A stretch of DNA of 64,000 nt from Deltaproteobacteria bacterium (GTDB lineage Bacteria; Desulfobacterota; Desulfomonilia; UBA1062), in assembly GCA_018434685.1 (NCBI GenBank), contig JAHDOV010000013.1:186001-250000 (forward strand). The letters run 5' to 3'. The notes under the pieces are model-generated. The model was not told where the DNA came from. It was given only the letters and a program-made list of their open reading frames with translations, and did no database searches. Of this stretch, positions 16,751-26,001 are shown piece after piece. How positions within the stretch are numbered: position 1 is the stretch's first letter; the number at the start of each line of letters is the position of its first letter. The position numbers and the translations under genes are program-made.

Positions 16751-17746
16751 ATGAAGCTGCAGCCCATTTCACGTACTCCACAATGTTCGATCTATGCCCT
16801 GCCCGCAGAAAAACCCTCTTCGCTTACCAGCCTTGTGGCATCGACCCCTGAAACCCGGATGATCTGCAATGACCCGCTTGTCATGGGGGTACGCTACACG
16901 AGGTTGCTGCAGACGGCCTGCACCCGTATTCTGTCAACGCTCAATGAGCGGCGGCTCTTCGATATGGCCGAGATCGAGACCATCGTGTTCCACGTTCTGC
17001 GCGGAGGGCTCAACTTCGGGCTGCGCGAGGCACTCGCAGACGCCTACGGCTGGAACCGCCACGGTTCGGCCTTCATCAGTGCACAGCGGGCCCGCAACAG
17101 CAAGGGTTCCGAAGACTGGCACATCACCGAGAGCGATTATAAAAAGGTCTATCTCACCAGGGTATGCACCGCCGTGGTGGGCGATGTCGTCGCTACGGGC
17201 ACCAGCCTCGAACACGCACTTCATGAACTGCTCAATGCTCTCGACCAGCAGGGTGCACAGCTCAAGTCACTCCTCTTCTTCACCTTCGGCGGTTCCCGGG
17301 CGCATGAGATCATCCAGGAGGTCGACACCGTGTGCAGGGCCCGTTTCGATGCCTATACCGGGTCGACCATCATTTATCTCGAGGGCTGCTTCAAGGTGGC
17401 CCAGATCGACACCCCGCTCACGATTCGCATCACCGGCACCGACCTGCTCAGGAGCGGCTCCACCATGTGCGAGGAGTTTCTGGAATCGCAATACGACAGC
17501 CCCAGTTATCCCATTGAACGCTGCGTCATCTACGATGCCGGGTCCCGGGCATTCTGGCTGCCGGAATACCTGGCCGACGTGGAGGGCTACTGGCGGGAGA
17601 CCCTGTCGCTGGCCGAAAAAAGAATGTCCTATGCCGAACTGCTCCAGGAGCGCTTCGGCGAGTTGGACGGAAGCCGTTTCAACGGCGTTGACCTCAAAGA
17701 CGTGTGCCTGCAGCAGCTTGCCAGGATCGAACAACACCATAGCTGA
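16751..17746 (+). CDS. Phosphoribosyltransferase-like protein
   Basis: A 331-residue protein. The segment TAVVGDVVATGTSLEHAL (about 145-162) fits the PRPP-binding loop of type I phosphoribosyltransferases (hydrophobic stretch, acidic residue, TGTS); the more usual acidic pair is DV here. FHVLRGGLNFGLREAL (about 80) resembles the hood/flexible-loop region of uracil or orotate enzymes. The C-terminal 100 residues (GSRAFWLPEYLADVEGYW onward) match no domain I know. The ATG at 16751 follows AAAGGAA. It lies 24 bases ahead of a purine/cytosine permease gene, which suggests salvage of the imported base. The exact base is unknown. Confidence 0.72.
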   Translation: MKLQPISRTPQCSIYALPAEKPSSLTSLVASTPETRMICNDPLVMGVRYTRLLQTACTRILSTLNERRLFDMAEIETIVFHVLRGGLNFGLREALADAYGWNRHGSAFISAQRARNSKGSEDWHITESDYKKVYLTRVCTAVVGDVVATGTSLEHALHELLNALDQQGAQLKSLLFFTFGGSRAHEIIQEVDTVCRARFDAYTGSTIIYLEGCFKVAQIDTPLTIRITGTDLLRSGSTMCEEFLESQYDSPSYPIERCVIYDAGSRAFWLPEYLADVEGYWRETLSLAEKRMSYAELLQERFGELDGSRFNGVDLKDVCLQQLARIEQHHS

Positions 17747-17770
17747 AACAAACAAACCAGGGGGGAACCA

Positions 17771-19042
17771 ATGACAACCGGCACCAATCATCACGACAGC
17801 GACTTCTCGTTACAGCATGTGCCATCCACGGCCAAGCGCGGCTTCTGGGCAATGTTTGTGGTCATGATGGGATTCACCTTCTTCTCCGCCAGCATGTGGG
17901 CCGGCGGCAAACTGGGGGTAGGCCTCACGGCTGCGCAGTTTTTTATCGCCGTCATGACCGGGAACCTGGTCCTGGGGGCCTATACCGGCACGCTGGCCTA
18001 CATCGCATCGCGAACCGGTCTGTCCACACACCTGCTCGCACGCTATTCGTTCGGGGAAAAGGGATCGTACCTGCCCTCTTTCCTGCTCGCCATCACCCAG
18101 GTCGGCTGGTTCGGCGTAGGGGTGGCGATGTTCGCATTGCCGGTGCAGAAGGCTACCGGCATCAACCTGTACGCGCTCATCGTCATCGGCGGTATCCTCA
18201 TGACCGCAACCGCCTACTACGGATTCAATGCCCTGACAGTAATCAGCATCATTGCCGTTCCCGCAATCGCGTTTCTGGGATGTTTCTCCGTGAGCAGTGC
18301 CATCAGCTCGGCCGGAGGCCTTGACCTGTTCTTGGGCCTTACCCCCCAGGAACCAATGGCCATGAGCGTTGCCATCGGCATCTGCGTGGCATCGTTCATC
18401 AGCGGAGGCACACTGACCCCTGATTTCACGCGTTTCGCCCGCACCAGCATCATTGCCGTATCCACAACAATGCTGGCCTTCTTCCTGGGAAATTCTCTCA
18501 TGTTCGTCTTCGGCGCTGTTGGTGCTGCCTATTTTCAGCAGGCCGACATCTCCGATGTCATGCTCAGGCAGGGGCTCATTTTTCCGGCCATGATCGTTCT
18601 GGGCCTGAACATCTGGACCACGAACGACAACGCGCTGTATGCCTCGGGACTCGGCTTTTCCAACATCACCAGACTGCCGAAGAAATACCTCGTGATCTTC
18701 AACGGGTTTCTGGGGACGCTCGGGGCCATGTACCTGTACAACAATTTCGTGGGCTGGCTCGCGCTTTTGAACACCATGCTGCCGCCCATCGGTGCGGTGA
18801 TCATCACCGATTTCTTCCTTCTCCGGAGAGGTTCCTACCGGAACCTGGACGAAAACAGCTTTCAGCGGGTCAGGCCCACTGCTGTGACAGCCTGGGTCAT
18901 CGGTGTGCTCGCGGCGAAATTTTCTCCGGGAATCGCACCCATCAATGGGCTCATCGCTGCAGCAGTTGCCTATCTGCTGGCCGAAAAAATCCTTGTGCGG
19001 CTCTTTGATAAGGTGAACGAAGCAGATCCCGTGGCAGAGTAG
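17771..19042 (+). CDS. NCS1-family cytosine/purine permease
   Basis: A 423-residue, roughly 12-helix permease. Hallmarks are GFWAMFVVMMGFTFFSASMW near the N-terminus, the conserved GTLAYIASRTGLSTHLLARYSFGEKGS (SF-GxxGS motif), QVGWFGVG, a helix-3 GGTLTPDFTRFAR region, and NDNALYASGLGFSNI, all typical of CodB-type nucleobase:cation symporters. Ribosome binding site GGGGGAA precedes ATG 17771. It follows the phosphoribosyltransferase-like gene directly, so the pair likely forms an uptake-and-capture unit for a pyrimidine or purine base. Confidence 0.9.
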   Translation: MTTGTNHHDSDFSLQHVPSTAKRGFWAMFVVMMGFTFFSASMWAGGKLGVGLTAAQFFIAVMTGNLVLGAYTGTLAYIASRTGLSTHLLARYSFGEKGSYLPSFLLAITQVGWFGVGVAMFALPVQKATGINLYALIVIGGILMTATAYYGFNALTVISIIAVPAIAFLGCFSVSSAISSAGGLDLFLGLTPQEPMAMSVAIGICVASFISGGTLTPDFTRFARTSIIAVSTTMLAFFLGNSLMFVFGAVGAAYFQQADISDVMLRQGLIFPAMIVLGLNIWTTNDNALYASGLGFSNITRLPKKYLVIFNGFLGTLGAMYLYNNFVGWLALLNTMLPPIGAVIITDFFLLRRGSYRNLDENSFQRVRPTAVTAWVIGVLAAKFSPGIAPINGLIAAAVAYLLAEKILVRLFDKVNEADPVAE

Positions 19043-19106
19043 AAGAGATCACGCGACCTCTTCTTTCTGCAGCAGGAATCGCCCGTGGACAGGGAGATGT
19101 CCACGG
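19041..19106 (+). terminator. Two hairpins between convergent genes
   Basis: AGAAGAG/CTCTTCT (19041-19047 with 19058-19064, followed by TTCTGC) and CCGTGGAC/GTCCACGG (19083-19090 with 19099-19106) lie between the permease gene and the minus-strand SRPBCC gene. They probably end transcription from both sides, although T-runs are short. Confidence 0.5.
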
Positions 19107-19141
19107 CATCGTCCCGATCATCTCCCACAGGGAACCCGGGG

Positions 19142-19570
19142 TCAGCTTTCCAGCTTCTCCTTGATATTGATCAGGTCCTGCTCGGCCTCGCGCTCGTTAT
19201 GTCTGAGAAGGACTTTTTCGGCCAGTCTGCCGAGAACCGGTACCGGGATGCTGTAATCGATATCCAGGTTCATGGTCGTGGCATCTCCGTGAGGATCGAA
19301 CGAGTACGTCCAGGTGCTTTCGATTCCCCCCTTGGTCCTGTCCACTATCTTTTTTGCCTGGATGTCCTCGACCCGTTCGGCTTCACCGTGAAAGTGCAGC
19401 CCCGCCATCTTATAGGTCCAGTTATAATGGGCTCCGGCGCCAGACCCTTTCACATCGTTGACGTCAACCAGACTCGTCATCCATTCCGGCTCGTTTTTCG
19501 GATCTTCTACGTAGGAAAAAACCTTCTTGACCGGGGCATTGATATCAATGCTCTTGTGTATTCTGGGCAT
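19142..19570 (-). CDS. SRPBCC-family (START/polyketide cyclase-like) protein
   Basis: A 142-residue protein that starts with the usual SRPBCC strand pattern: IHKSIDINAPVKKVFSYVEDPKNEPEWM, where the 'INAP...VF.Y..DP...PEW' signature is typical of polyketide-cyclase/CoxG-like proteins. The rest alternates strands and ends in a long helix (PVLGRLAEKVLLRHNEREAEQDLINIKEKLE). Such proteins bind hydrophobic ligands; the ligand here is unknown. GAAAGGAGGGTAAAG before 19570 fixes the start. No operon partner is obvious. Confidence 0.85.
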   Translation of the reverse strand: MPRIHKSIDINAPVKKVFSYVEDPKNEPEWMTSLVDVNDVKGSGAGAHYNWTYKMAGLHFHGEAERVEDIQAKKIVDRTKGGIESTWTYSFDPHGDATTMNLDIDYSIPVPVLGRLAEKVLLRHNEREAEQDLINIKEKLES

Positions 19571-19903
19571 CTTTACCCTCCTTTCTTTCAGCAACCCTCT
19601 GTTATCCTTATCTTTATTCGGATCTGAAACGATTTCCTCCCCGATATGCTCACCTCCCTTCGTGATATCCCTCAGGATCACAATCCAACATCCCGGCAGT
19701 CGTTCTCCGGCGAGGTGGAAATCATCAGGGGCAGCTGCCGGCTCATCGAACGAAAGAACTGAGATGCAGCACGTTCACAAGGCTACTCCCCCGGACAGAC
19801 CGTGCTCCCACGATGTGGAGGAGATCTCCGGGCTCGCAAAAAAACCGAAGATCTCACCGGGATGCTCACCATCACCAATCGTGCACAGATGTGCGAGAAT
19901 CCT

Positions 19904-20206
19904 CTACTGGGGGATCGGTGCCGGTGTTTCTTCTCCGATATACACATACGGCCTTATGGCTTCGAGCATTTCCTCATTCATTCCCTTCACATTGAGCAGG
20001 TCTTCCAGAGATGCGAAGGGTCCGTTGACACCTCGGTAGAATACGATGTTCGATGCCAGTTCCTGGTCGATATTCGGCACCTTCATGAGCTCTTCAACTG
20101 ATGCAGTATTGATATTATGGCTCTGTTGCCTCGCACAGGAACCTGCGGCAGACAGAACCGCAAGCGCCATTACAAGGAGAAAAGCTGCAATCATTATCCT
20201 CTTCAT
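19904..20206 (-). CDS. ComEA-like helix-hairpin-helix lipoprotein
   Basis: A 100-residue protein with a signal peptide ending in LSAAGSC (lipobox, Cys near residue 24), so it is probably a lipoprotein or periplasmic. Residues 32-90 form a ComEA-type double HhH domain: INTASVEELMKVPNIDQELASNIV then GPFASLEDLLNVKGMNEEMLEAI. ComEA proteins bind incoming DNA during natural transformation, but small secreted HhH proteins are also common without competence genes, and no other competence gene is visible here. The start follows AAAGGAGGCAATAA. Confidence 0.85.
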   Translation of the reverse strand: MKRIMIAAFLLVMALAVLSAAGSCARQQSHNINTASVEELMKVPNIDQELASNIVFYRGVNGPFASLEDLLNVKGMNEEMLEAIRPYVYIGEETPAPIPQ

Positions 20207-20742
20207 TTATTGCCTCCTTTGAAGATTTTCTCCCTCTTTGCGTGCATGACTCAACCGACAACCGATTCAACTGTTCACCCTCATCCGGAAGTCCTCCTGT
20301 CTTCCGGAGCATCAATCCACCCTGGTCAACGCTGAAGCTCTTTCGCGAACTGCAAGAACAACCATGGGATAATTCTTACTGCATGGCGATTGTATGAAAT
20401 AAGGAAAACCCTTGAATGAATAATCAAGGTATTCGAAAAGTCAAGGGGTCGAGCGGGACATGTCAAAGCTCTTCAGAATGTCCCCAGGGAGCAGTTAGGT
20501 AGAACAGACCCAGGGAGGGGCCATGGCGGTATTTGAGATGAGCCGGAAAAAAAGGGGGCGTTTGGAGGGGATGAAGGAGCTGTCAGAGACGGCTTGAGGG
20601 TTGCCATGCTTGTCGGGTTTGGCCCGGAGAGACTGAAGAACCTGCGAATCCCTGGGTAAAAGATAAAAATATACCCTCGCCCCCTTTCGGCAGGGACGAG
20701 GGATTGGTCAAGCCCGCCTGCACGCGGTCGTCACATGCAGGG
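20207..20742. other. Non-coding stretch with a transposase remnant
   Basis: No intact gene is seen. The only recognisable item is the short transposase-like frame at 20523-20597. The rest holds G-rich runs and no convincing structured RNA. Confidence 0.45.
20523..20597 (+). pseudogene. Possible remnant of an insertion-sequence transposase N-terminus
   Basis: Behind AGGGAGGGGCC, an ATG opens a 24-codon frame containing FEMSRKKRGRLEGMKELSE. The 'MSRKERDRL..M' pattern is how many ISNCY-type transposases begin, just before their helix-turn-helix. The frame stops where the helix-turn-helix should start and nothing downstream resumes it. I read this as a decayed fragment, with modest certainty because the match is short. 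Confidence 0.35.
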
Positions 20743-21612
20743 CTACTTGGTTGGCACGTAGTAGACGAGTCTCAGGTATGCGGACTGCGCCTTTTCCTTG
20801 TTCCTGGCATCGATGTCGAAGGCGGCCTTTGCCCTGAGCTGCAGGCAGTTGGTGAGGTTGACACACGCCGTGGGACCTGCGTACCAGGACCTGCTCCAGG
20901 TCCCGGAGATCTCTTCTCCATCCAACTCATCTTTCTCGGTGTAGATCCCGCCGATATCCATGCCCAGACGCGCGCGGTCGCCGAGAGCGAAGCTCGGACC
21001 GACTACCCAGTGGAATTCGTTCCCGGGCTTCATGTCGCTGTCGGTGTCCTCAAGACGGAAGGTATAGTCCACTGCTCCTTCGATGGCGACCTTGGCACCA
21101 CCACCGAATGGGGAACCCTTGAAGAAAAACTTCGAAAACCTGAGATCCGCCCTCACGTCATACTGCTCGTCGCTGACATCCGTGTTGGTGGGGATCTTCA
21201 CCTCGATGCCGGGGGAGAGGTTGATGTCGAACGGGCGCCACGCTGCAGAGGCGTTCTCGTTCCTGACCCATGCACTCACCCAGATATCGCCGATACCGCT
21301 GTCGTCCACACCAAAGGCATCCACTTCCTGATCCACCACCGGGATCCATGCGTCGAAGATCCAGTATTTCGTGGCATAGATGGGCCGGAGCAGCAGAAGG
21401 TTCACATCGAGACCGAGGTCCTGGCCTCCGAGATTCACGGTGTTGCCGTCATTGTCCTTGAGATCATCGGCTGTGATGTGCTTCGCCCAGGTCTCTATCC
21501 AGATGCCCTGGGGTATGGTGGCCTCGAAAAATTCCGCACGGGCCTGTGTCACGTTCAGAAACACCAGGCACAGGAGAGCCACAAACCCTCTGGTCAAGAT
21601 AACTCGTTTCAT
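20743..21612 (-). CDS. Outer-membrane transporter-like protein (MetA-pathway phenol type)
   Basis: A 289-residue predicted beta-barrel protein with a signal peptide (1-26, ending TQARA). Its pattern matches the 'putative MetA-pathway of phenol degradation' family: an early LLLLRPIYATKYWIFDAWIPVV, GIGDIWVSAWV, SPGIEVKIPTN and a C-terminal strand ending YLRLVYYVPTK. Such proteins occur near genes for hydrophobic-compound degradation and are thought to pass substrates through the outer membrane, with little direct proof. CAGGAGGAAGATTGC before 21612 fixes the start. Its neighbours give no substrate clue. Confidence 0.82.
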   Translation of the reverse strand: MKRVILTRGFVALLCLVFLNVTQARAEFFEATIPQGIWIETWAKHITADDLKDNDGNTVNLGGQDLGLDVNLLLLRPIYATKYWIFDAWIPVVDQEVDAFGVDDSGIGDIWVSAWVRNENASAAWRPFDINLSPGIEVKIPTNTDVSDEQYDVRADLRFSKFFFKGSPFGGGAKVAIEGAVDYTFRLEDTDSDMKPGNEFHWVVGPSFALGDRARLGMDIGGIYTEKDELDGEEISGTWSRSWYAGPTACVNLTNCLQLRAKAAFDIDARNKEKAQSAYLRLVYYVPTK

Positions 21613-21920
21613 GCAATCTTCCTCCTGAATATGATGCATAGACTCCAGATTATGGAGCCATGTTGATCCGAGTTTTTGCCTGAACTCCAGACAGATTGCA
21701 ATAAGCCGGATTATGGATTTTCTGTAGGATAATCACCAGGGGCAGATCCATGCCGTACAGACCTGCAGGCAAGGCCCTTCTTATCTCGACAGGCTGGTTT
21801 TTGGTGTTTTTTCTCCCCGATAATGATGATTCACAATCTCCTACGCGGACATGCCGGTCGCAGTAGGAAGATGAGCCGAGACGAGGGGATCATACGCCTT
21901 AACCCGTCTCTCAACATGGA
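21613..21920. other. Intergenic, no gene seen
   Basis: Between the outer-membrane protein and the CDF transporter, both on the minus strand, I see no supported gene. The small repeat ACTCCAGATTATGGAG near 21631 is too weak to name. Confidence 0.4.
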
Positions 21921-22847
21921 TCATCGGGCATCGCAGGCAGGTTGAGTTGTGCTCTGGGTTATCTGGATGGTGGACTCGATGATGTGGTACCTTTCCTGGA
22001 GAAATTGGTTGAGCCGGGCAATGACCATGCCCTGTTCTTCGGTAGTCAGGCCGCCATTGAGGCTCACATGCGCGGAAAACACGAACATGTTCGAGGTGAT
22101 GGTCCACAGGTGAACATTACCGAGCTCTCTGATCTCGGGAAAATGTTCCCTGAGGTCGTTGCCGATGGTGTCGGTACTCAGGCCCGCAGGTGTCATCTCC
22201 AGCAGAATCCTGGTGGATTCCCTCAGGATGCCGTATGCCCAGACCGCGATCACCGCTGATATCCCGATGCTGACGAGAGGGTCGATGATATTCCACCTGG
22301 TGTAGTGAATAGCCACGGCTGCACCCACTATGCCGATGGATGAGGCGACATCGCCTATCATGTGATAGAACACGCTCTTTACATTGAGATCTTCGTGGTG
22401 GCTGCCATGGAGGATCGCAATGGTAACGATGTTCACGATCAACCCGATCACGGCTATGACGAGCATCTGGAGGCTGAGCACCTCTTTCGGCTCGATGATG
22501 CGCTGCACAGCCTCGTAGATGATGATCGCCACCACGAGCAGCAGGAACAGCCCGTTGATGAATGCCGCCAGGATCTCGGCGCGGAACATGCCGAAGGTCT
22601 TGTGATGGCAGGGCGGCGTGCGGGCGATGATGATCGCGGCAAGGCTGATGGCGATGGCAAAACTGTGGGTGAACATGTGCCCGGCATCGCTGATCAGGGC
22701 AATGCTGTTGGTCATGAAGCCTCCCACAAACTCCACGATCATGACCGTAAAGGTTATGACCAGTGAGAGGATCAGTTTTGACTGCGCCACTGACCGGAAT
22801 TCAAAGAGGTTATCCGAGAATGAATTTGAATGGTTATGATTATCCAT
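21921..22847 (-). CDS. Cation diffusion facilitator (CDF) metal exporter
   Basis: A 308-residue six-helix transporter. The transport-site motifs are SIALISDAGHMFTHS in helix 2 (HxxxD-type) and YHMIGDVASSIG in helix 5; the cytosolic loop carries RTPPCHHKTFG. A C-terminal metallochaperone-like domain follows (about 215-308). CDF proteins export Zn, Co, Cd or Fe in exchange for protons. His/Cys-rich stretches (HNHSNS near the N-terminus, CHH in the loop) favour zinc. The start at 22847 (MDNHNHSNS) is chosen over a longer in-frame extension to 22916. Confidence 0.92.
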   Translation of the reverse strand: MDNHNHSNSFSDNLFEFRSVAQSKLILSLVITFTVMIVEFVGGFMTNSIALISDAGHMFTHSFAIAISLAAIIIARTPPCHHKTFGMFRAEILAAFINGLFLLLVVAIIIYEAVQRIIEPKEVLSLQMLVIAVIGLIVNIVTIAILHGSHHEDLNVKSVFYHMIGDVASSIGIVGAAVAIHYTRWNIIDPLVSIGISAVIAVWAYGILRESTRILLEMTPAGLSTDTIGNDLREHFPEIRELGNVHLWTITSNMFVFSAHVSLNGGLTTEEQGMVIARLNQFLQERYHIIESTIQITQSTTQPACDAR

Positions 22848-22943
22848 GGTTGTGCCTCGTACACCTGCGCCTTTGGTTGTAATGGGAGAGCAATCCTCTA
22901 TATCTCGACACTCCATGCGACCTGATTCATACGGGTCCGCAGG

Positions 22944-23990
22944 TCACACGACCTCTGCGAGCCGTCTCACAAAGGCTGCGGTGTCTTTCCAGCCCAGGCA
23001 CGGGTCGGTAATGGATTTGCCGTAGATGTTCTCGTCGATGCTCTGGGAGCCTTCCACCAGATAACTTTCGATCATCAGGCCCCTGACCATGTCCTTGAGG
23101 AGATCGGAATGCTTCCGGCTCTGCATGATCTCCATGCCTATCCTCGGCTGTTCCTGGTAGCGCTTGTTCGAATTGGAGTGGTTGGTGTCCACCACGATCG
23201 TCGGATTGGCCAGGGTGCGCTCCATATAAGACTGGGCAACGCTGTTGAGATTCTCGAAATGATAATTCGGGATGCTCCTGCCATGGAGATCGACCGCGCC
23301 GCGCAGGATCGCGTGGGTAAAGGGATTGCCCGATGTCCTGACCTCCCACCGGTTGTAGATGAATACATGGGATTGCTGTCCTGCATAGATGGAGTTCATC
23401 ATGACGGATATATCACCGCTGGGGGGGTTCTTCATGCCCACCGGCACCTCCATGCCGCTTATGGTGAGCCGGTGCTGCTGATTTTCAACAGACCGGGCGC
23501 CCACAGCGACATAACTCAGCAGGTCCTCCAGATAGGGCAGATTTCCCGGGTAGAGCATCTCATCGGCGGCAGAAAGATGGGATTCCCTCAAGGCCCTGAT
23601 GTGCATGTTGCGGATCGCGCGCAGGCCTTCTGTGATGTTCGGCGTCTTGTGGGGGTCGGGCTGGTGGACCATGCCTTTGTAGCCCTCTCCGGTGGTCCTG
23701 GGCTTGTTCGTATAGATTCTCGGGATGAGGAGAATCTTCTCTTTCACCTCGTCCTGCAGGCGGGCCAGCCGCGAGACGTATTCACACACGGCATCTTCAT
23801 TATCGGCGGAGCACGGACCGATCACCAGGAAGAACCGGTCGCTCTCCCGCTGAAATATGGCGCGCATCTCACGGTCACGCTCCTCTTTCACCTTCTTGAG
23901 ACTGTCGGGAAAGGGAATCGTCTCTATGATCTCTTCCGGGCTGGGGATCTCTCTGATATAGTCAAAACTCAAGGTTTTGTTCTCCTGCAC
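22944..23990 (-). CDS. 3-deoxy-7-phosphoheptulonate (DAHP) synthase, AroF/G/H class I
   Basis: A 348-residue enzyme that condenses phosphoenolpyruvate and erythrose-4-phosphate, the first step of the shikimate pathway. Class I-alpha signatures are clear: FFLVIGPCSADN (metal-binding Cys), YTNKPRTTGEGYKGM, SVENQQHRLTISGMEVPVGMKNPPSGD (PEP loop with Lys), IVVDTNHSNSNKRY (metal-ligand His) and SYLVEGSQ. Length agrees with E. coli AroG/F/H. Feedback sensitivity cannot be judged by eye. It is not clustered with other aromatic-pathway genes. Confidence 0.95.
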   Translation of the reverse strand: MQENKTLSFDYIREIPSPEEIIETIPFPDSLKKVKEERDREMRAIFQRESDRFFLVIGPCSADNEDAVCEYVSRLARLQDEVKEKILLIPRIYTNKPRTTGEGYKGMVHQPDPHKTPNITEGLRAIRNMHIRALRESHLSAADEMLYPGNLPYLEDLLSYVAVGARSVENQQHRLTISGMEVPVGMKNPPSGDISVMMNSIYAGQQSHVFIYNRWEVRTSGNPFTHAILRGAVDLHGRSIPNYHFENLNSVAQSYMERTLANPTIVVDTNHSNSNKRYQEQPRIGMEIMQSRKHSDLLKDMVRGLMIESYLVEGSQSIDENIYGKSITDPCLGWKDTAAFVRRLAEVV

Positions 23991-24078
23991 GAGGTTCCTT
24001 CATTCTTATATGGTATACCCGGGTAATGGTCAAGGATTTGAACTCCCCGGGTCGCCCGGTGCCGGCGCCGCAAATCAA

Positions 24079-24645
24079 TCAGGAAATGATCCTGACGATG
24101 TCCGGCTCATGGCGAGGGGAGGCCTCCGGGATGCCGCTGGGATACCCCAGGATAACCGGGGCCACGATCCGGCAGCCGTCAGGCACACCGATCTCGTTCA
24201 GGGTGTCCTTGTCGCGGATGTTCGATCCCAGTGCGATCCAGCAGGTTCCCAGTCCGCGGGAAGCCGCAGAGAACATGAAATAGGAAACGGTCAGGGCGCA
24301 ATCCACGTCCAGGGAACCCACCTGGCTGGGACCGATCACGAACACCAGGCACGGGGCATTGTAGAAGACATTGAATGTCTCTTCGCGAAGGATATCTGCG
24401 TACATCTTCATCGGGGAATCCGGGTTCCTGGCGAGATCGTCAAGGAGATTCCGTTTGCTCTCATCCGAGAGCTTTTTCATGAGCCCGCGATCCTGAACGA
24501 TGATGAACCTGCAGGGTTGGCCATTGCTGGCCGTTGGGGCCAGGCACGTGTCCTCGAGGATCTCCTTCACGAGCGGCAGGGGCACCTGCCGCTCGTGAAA
24601 TTCTCTGATAGAGCGCCTGTTTTTCAACAGTTCCTGAAATTCCAT
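24079..24645 (-). CDS. Nitroreductase-family FMN oxidoreductase
   Basis: A 188-residue protein of the NfsA/NfnB-like fold. FLKNRRSIR-type N-terminal phosphate-binding residues appear as LLKNRRSIREFHERQVP; APTASNGQPCRFIIV holds the conserved SGxN/P turn; RGLGTCWIALGS and ILGYPSG are the C-terminal FMN contacts. Family members use NAD(P)H to reduce nitroaromatics, quinones or flavins; substrate unknown. AAAGGAGTTGAATC before 24645 fixes the start. Monocistronic. Confidence 0.92.
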   Translation of the reverse strand: MEFQELLKNRRSIREFHERQVPLPLVKEILEDTCLAPTASNGQPCRFIIVQDRGLMKKLSDESKRNLLDDLARNPDSPMKMYADILREETFNVFYNAPCLVFVIGPSQVGSLDVDCALTVSYFMFSAASRGLGTCWIALGSNIRDKDTLNEIGVPDGCRIVAPVILGYPSGIPEASPRHEPDIVRIIS

Positions 24646-24855
24646 GATTCAACTCCTTTCCGGTGAAGATTGCCGGCCTGCAGACAGACCGTAGGCCCTG
24701 ATATGTATCACGTTTCCTCACCTGGTACTCTCATTATATTACGCACGCCGGACAGGGCAAGGACCTCATAAGGATCAGTGTGCAAGGTTGAACCGTGAAT
24801 TGGCAAGGACCTGTGGACAGGGCAGAACGTTCAGGCCTCAACCGGGTGAGCCCTG

Positions 24856-26001
24856 TCATGGACGCCGCTGGGGGACAAGGTCGATGATGGTGACTTCCGG
24901 CGGTGAGAGAAACCGGATCGGCGGCCCCCACGTCCCGGTCCCCCGGCTCACGTACAGATGGGCTCCCCCGGGGAGGTCGTACCATCCAGCACTGTGAGAG
25001 AAGAACAGGTCTACCGCGAGCCTGAAGGGAAAGATCTGCCCCCGGTGGGTATGTCCCGAGAGCTGGAGGTCATAGAGGCCGAGAGAGCCTTGCCTGAGCA
25101 CTGGCTGATGTTTGAGAACAACGGTGAAGGTATCCCGCGGGAGCCCTGCGAGCAGGTCATCTTCAGATGCCCCGCCGGCCTGGCCGAAACGTTTTCCTGC
25201 CGGATCATCGACACCGATCAGGTTGACCGCACCGGCGACGTTCACTGCCTGGCCCCGCAGCACGGTGAACCCGGCATCTCTCGTGAATTGAAGTGCCTGC
25301 TCGATCCCTGCGTAAAATTCATGGTTGCCCGTGACGGCGAACTTTCCGTAGCGTGGTTGTACCTCTTGAAGGGCCTGCGCCAGGGCAGTAAGGTCGTTGA
25401 TCTGCCCGTCCACCAGATCGCCGGTGGAGACGAGGATGTCGGGGTTCGCCTCCCTGATCACGTCGATGATCCTGTTCAGCCTCGCCTCGCGCACGATGAG
25501 GCCGAGATGGACATCGGAGATCTGGACAATCCGCAGGGACCTTGACTCTGCGGGAAGCTTGTCCGTGGTGATGGTGATCCTTTCGGGACGGATATTCAGA
25601 GCCTCCAGGTAACCGTACAGGGAAAGGCACAGCGCCAGAAACAAGGGGACCAGGAAGGCAACGCGCGGAGCAGGCCTGAACAGCGCCAGGTCCGTGCGGA
25701 GAATCACCTCACAGGCATACAGACAGAGGCGGTAGAGGTCCATGAGGACAGAGAGCGAGAAAAAGAGAAACAAAACACCCATCCAGCTGTAGCCGAGGTA
25801 CGACAGCAGTCTGGCCGGGATCTCGTACTCATGCCGTTCCAGGAGCCGTACGAGGATGGGGGCACAGGTCATGGCCGCCATGAAAACACCCAGGATGATG
25901 CCGGAGAAGGGTCCGAGCGGGAAGGCCGCCCTCGCCTTCAGAAAGGCATAGACATGGACGGCGCCGTAGATGCCGAAGATGAAGAGCAGGAACATTCGCA
26001 T
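24856..26001 (-). CDS. Membrane-anchored metallophosphoesterase
   Basis: A 381-residue protein: about four N-terminal membrane helices (1-135) followed by a calcineurin-like domain with the full ligand set QISDVHLG, STGDLVDG, VTGNHEFYAG, LKHQP and LSGHTHRGQ. This architecture is that of YkuE/YaeI-like phosphodiesterases. Substrates are unproven; UDP-2,3-diacylglucosamine or cyclic nucleotides have been proposed for relatives. A second ATG two codons later (25995) is equally possible. Monocistronic. Confidence 0.9.
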   Translation of the reverse strand: MRMFLLFIFGIYGAVHVYAFLKARAAFPLGPFSGIILGVFMAAMTCAPILVRLLERHEYEIPARLLSYLGYSWMGVLFLFFSLSVLMDLYRLCLYACEVILRTDLALFRPAPRVAFLVPLFLALCLSLYGYLEALNIRPERITITTDKLPAESRSLRIVQISDVHLGLIVREARLNRIIDVIREANPDILVSTGDLVDGQINDLTALAQALQEVQPRYGKFAVTGNHEFYAGIEQALQFTRDAGFTVLRGQAVNVAGAVNLIGVDDPAGKRFGQAGGASEDDLLAGLPRDTFTVVLKHQPVLRQGSLGLYDLQLSGHTHRGQIFPFRLAVDLFFSHSAGWYDLPGGAHLYVSRGTGTWGPPIRFLSPPEVTIIDLVPQRRP

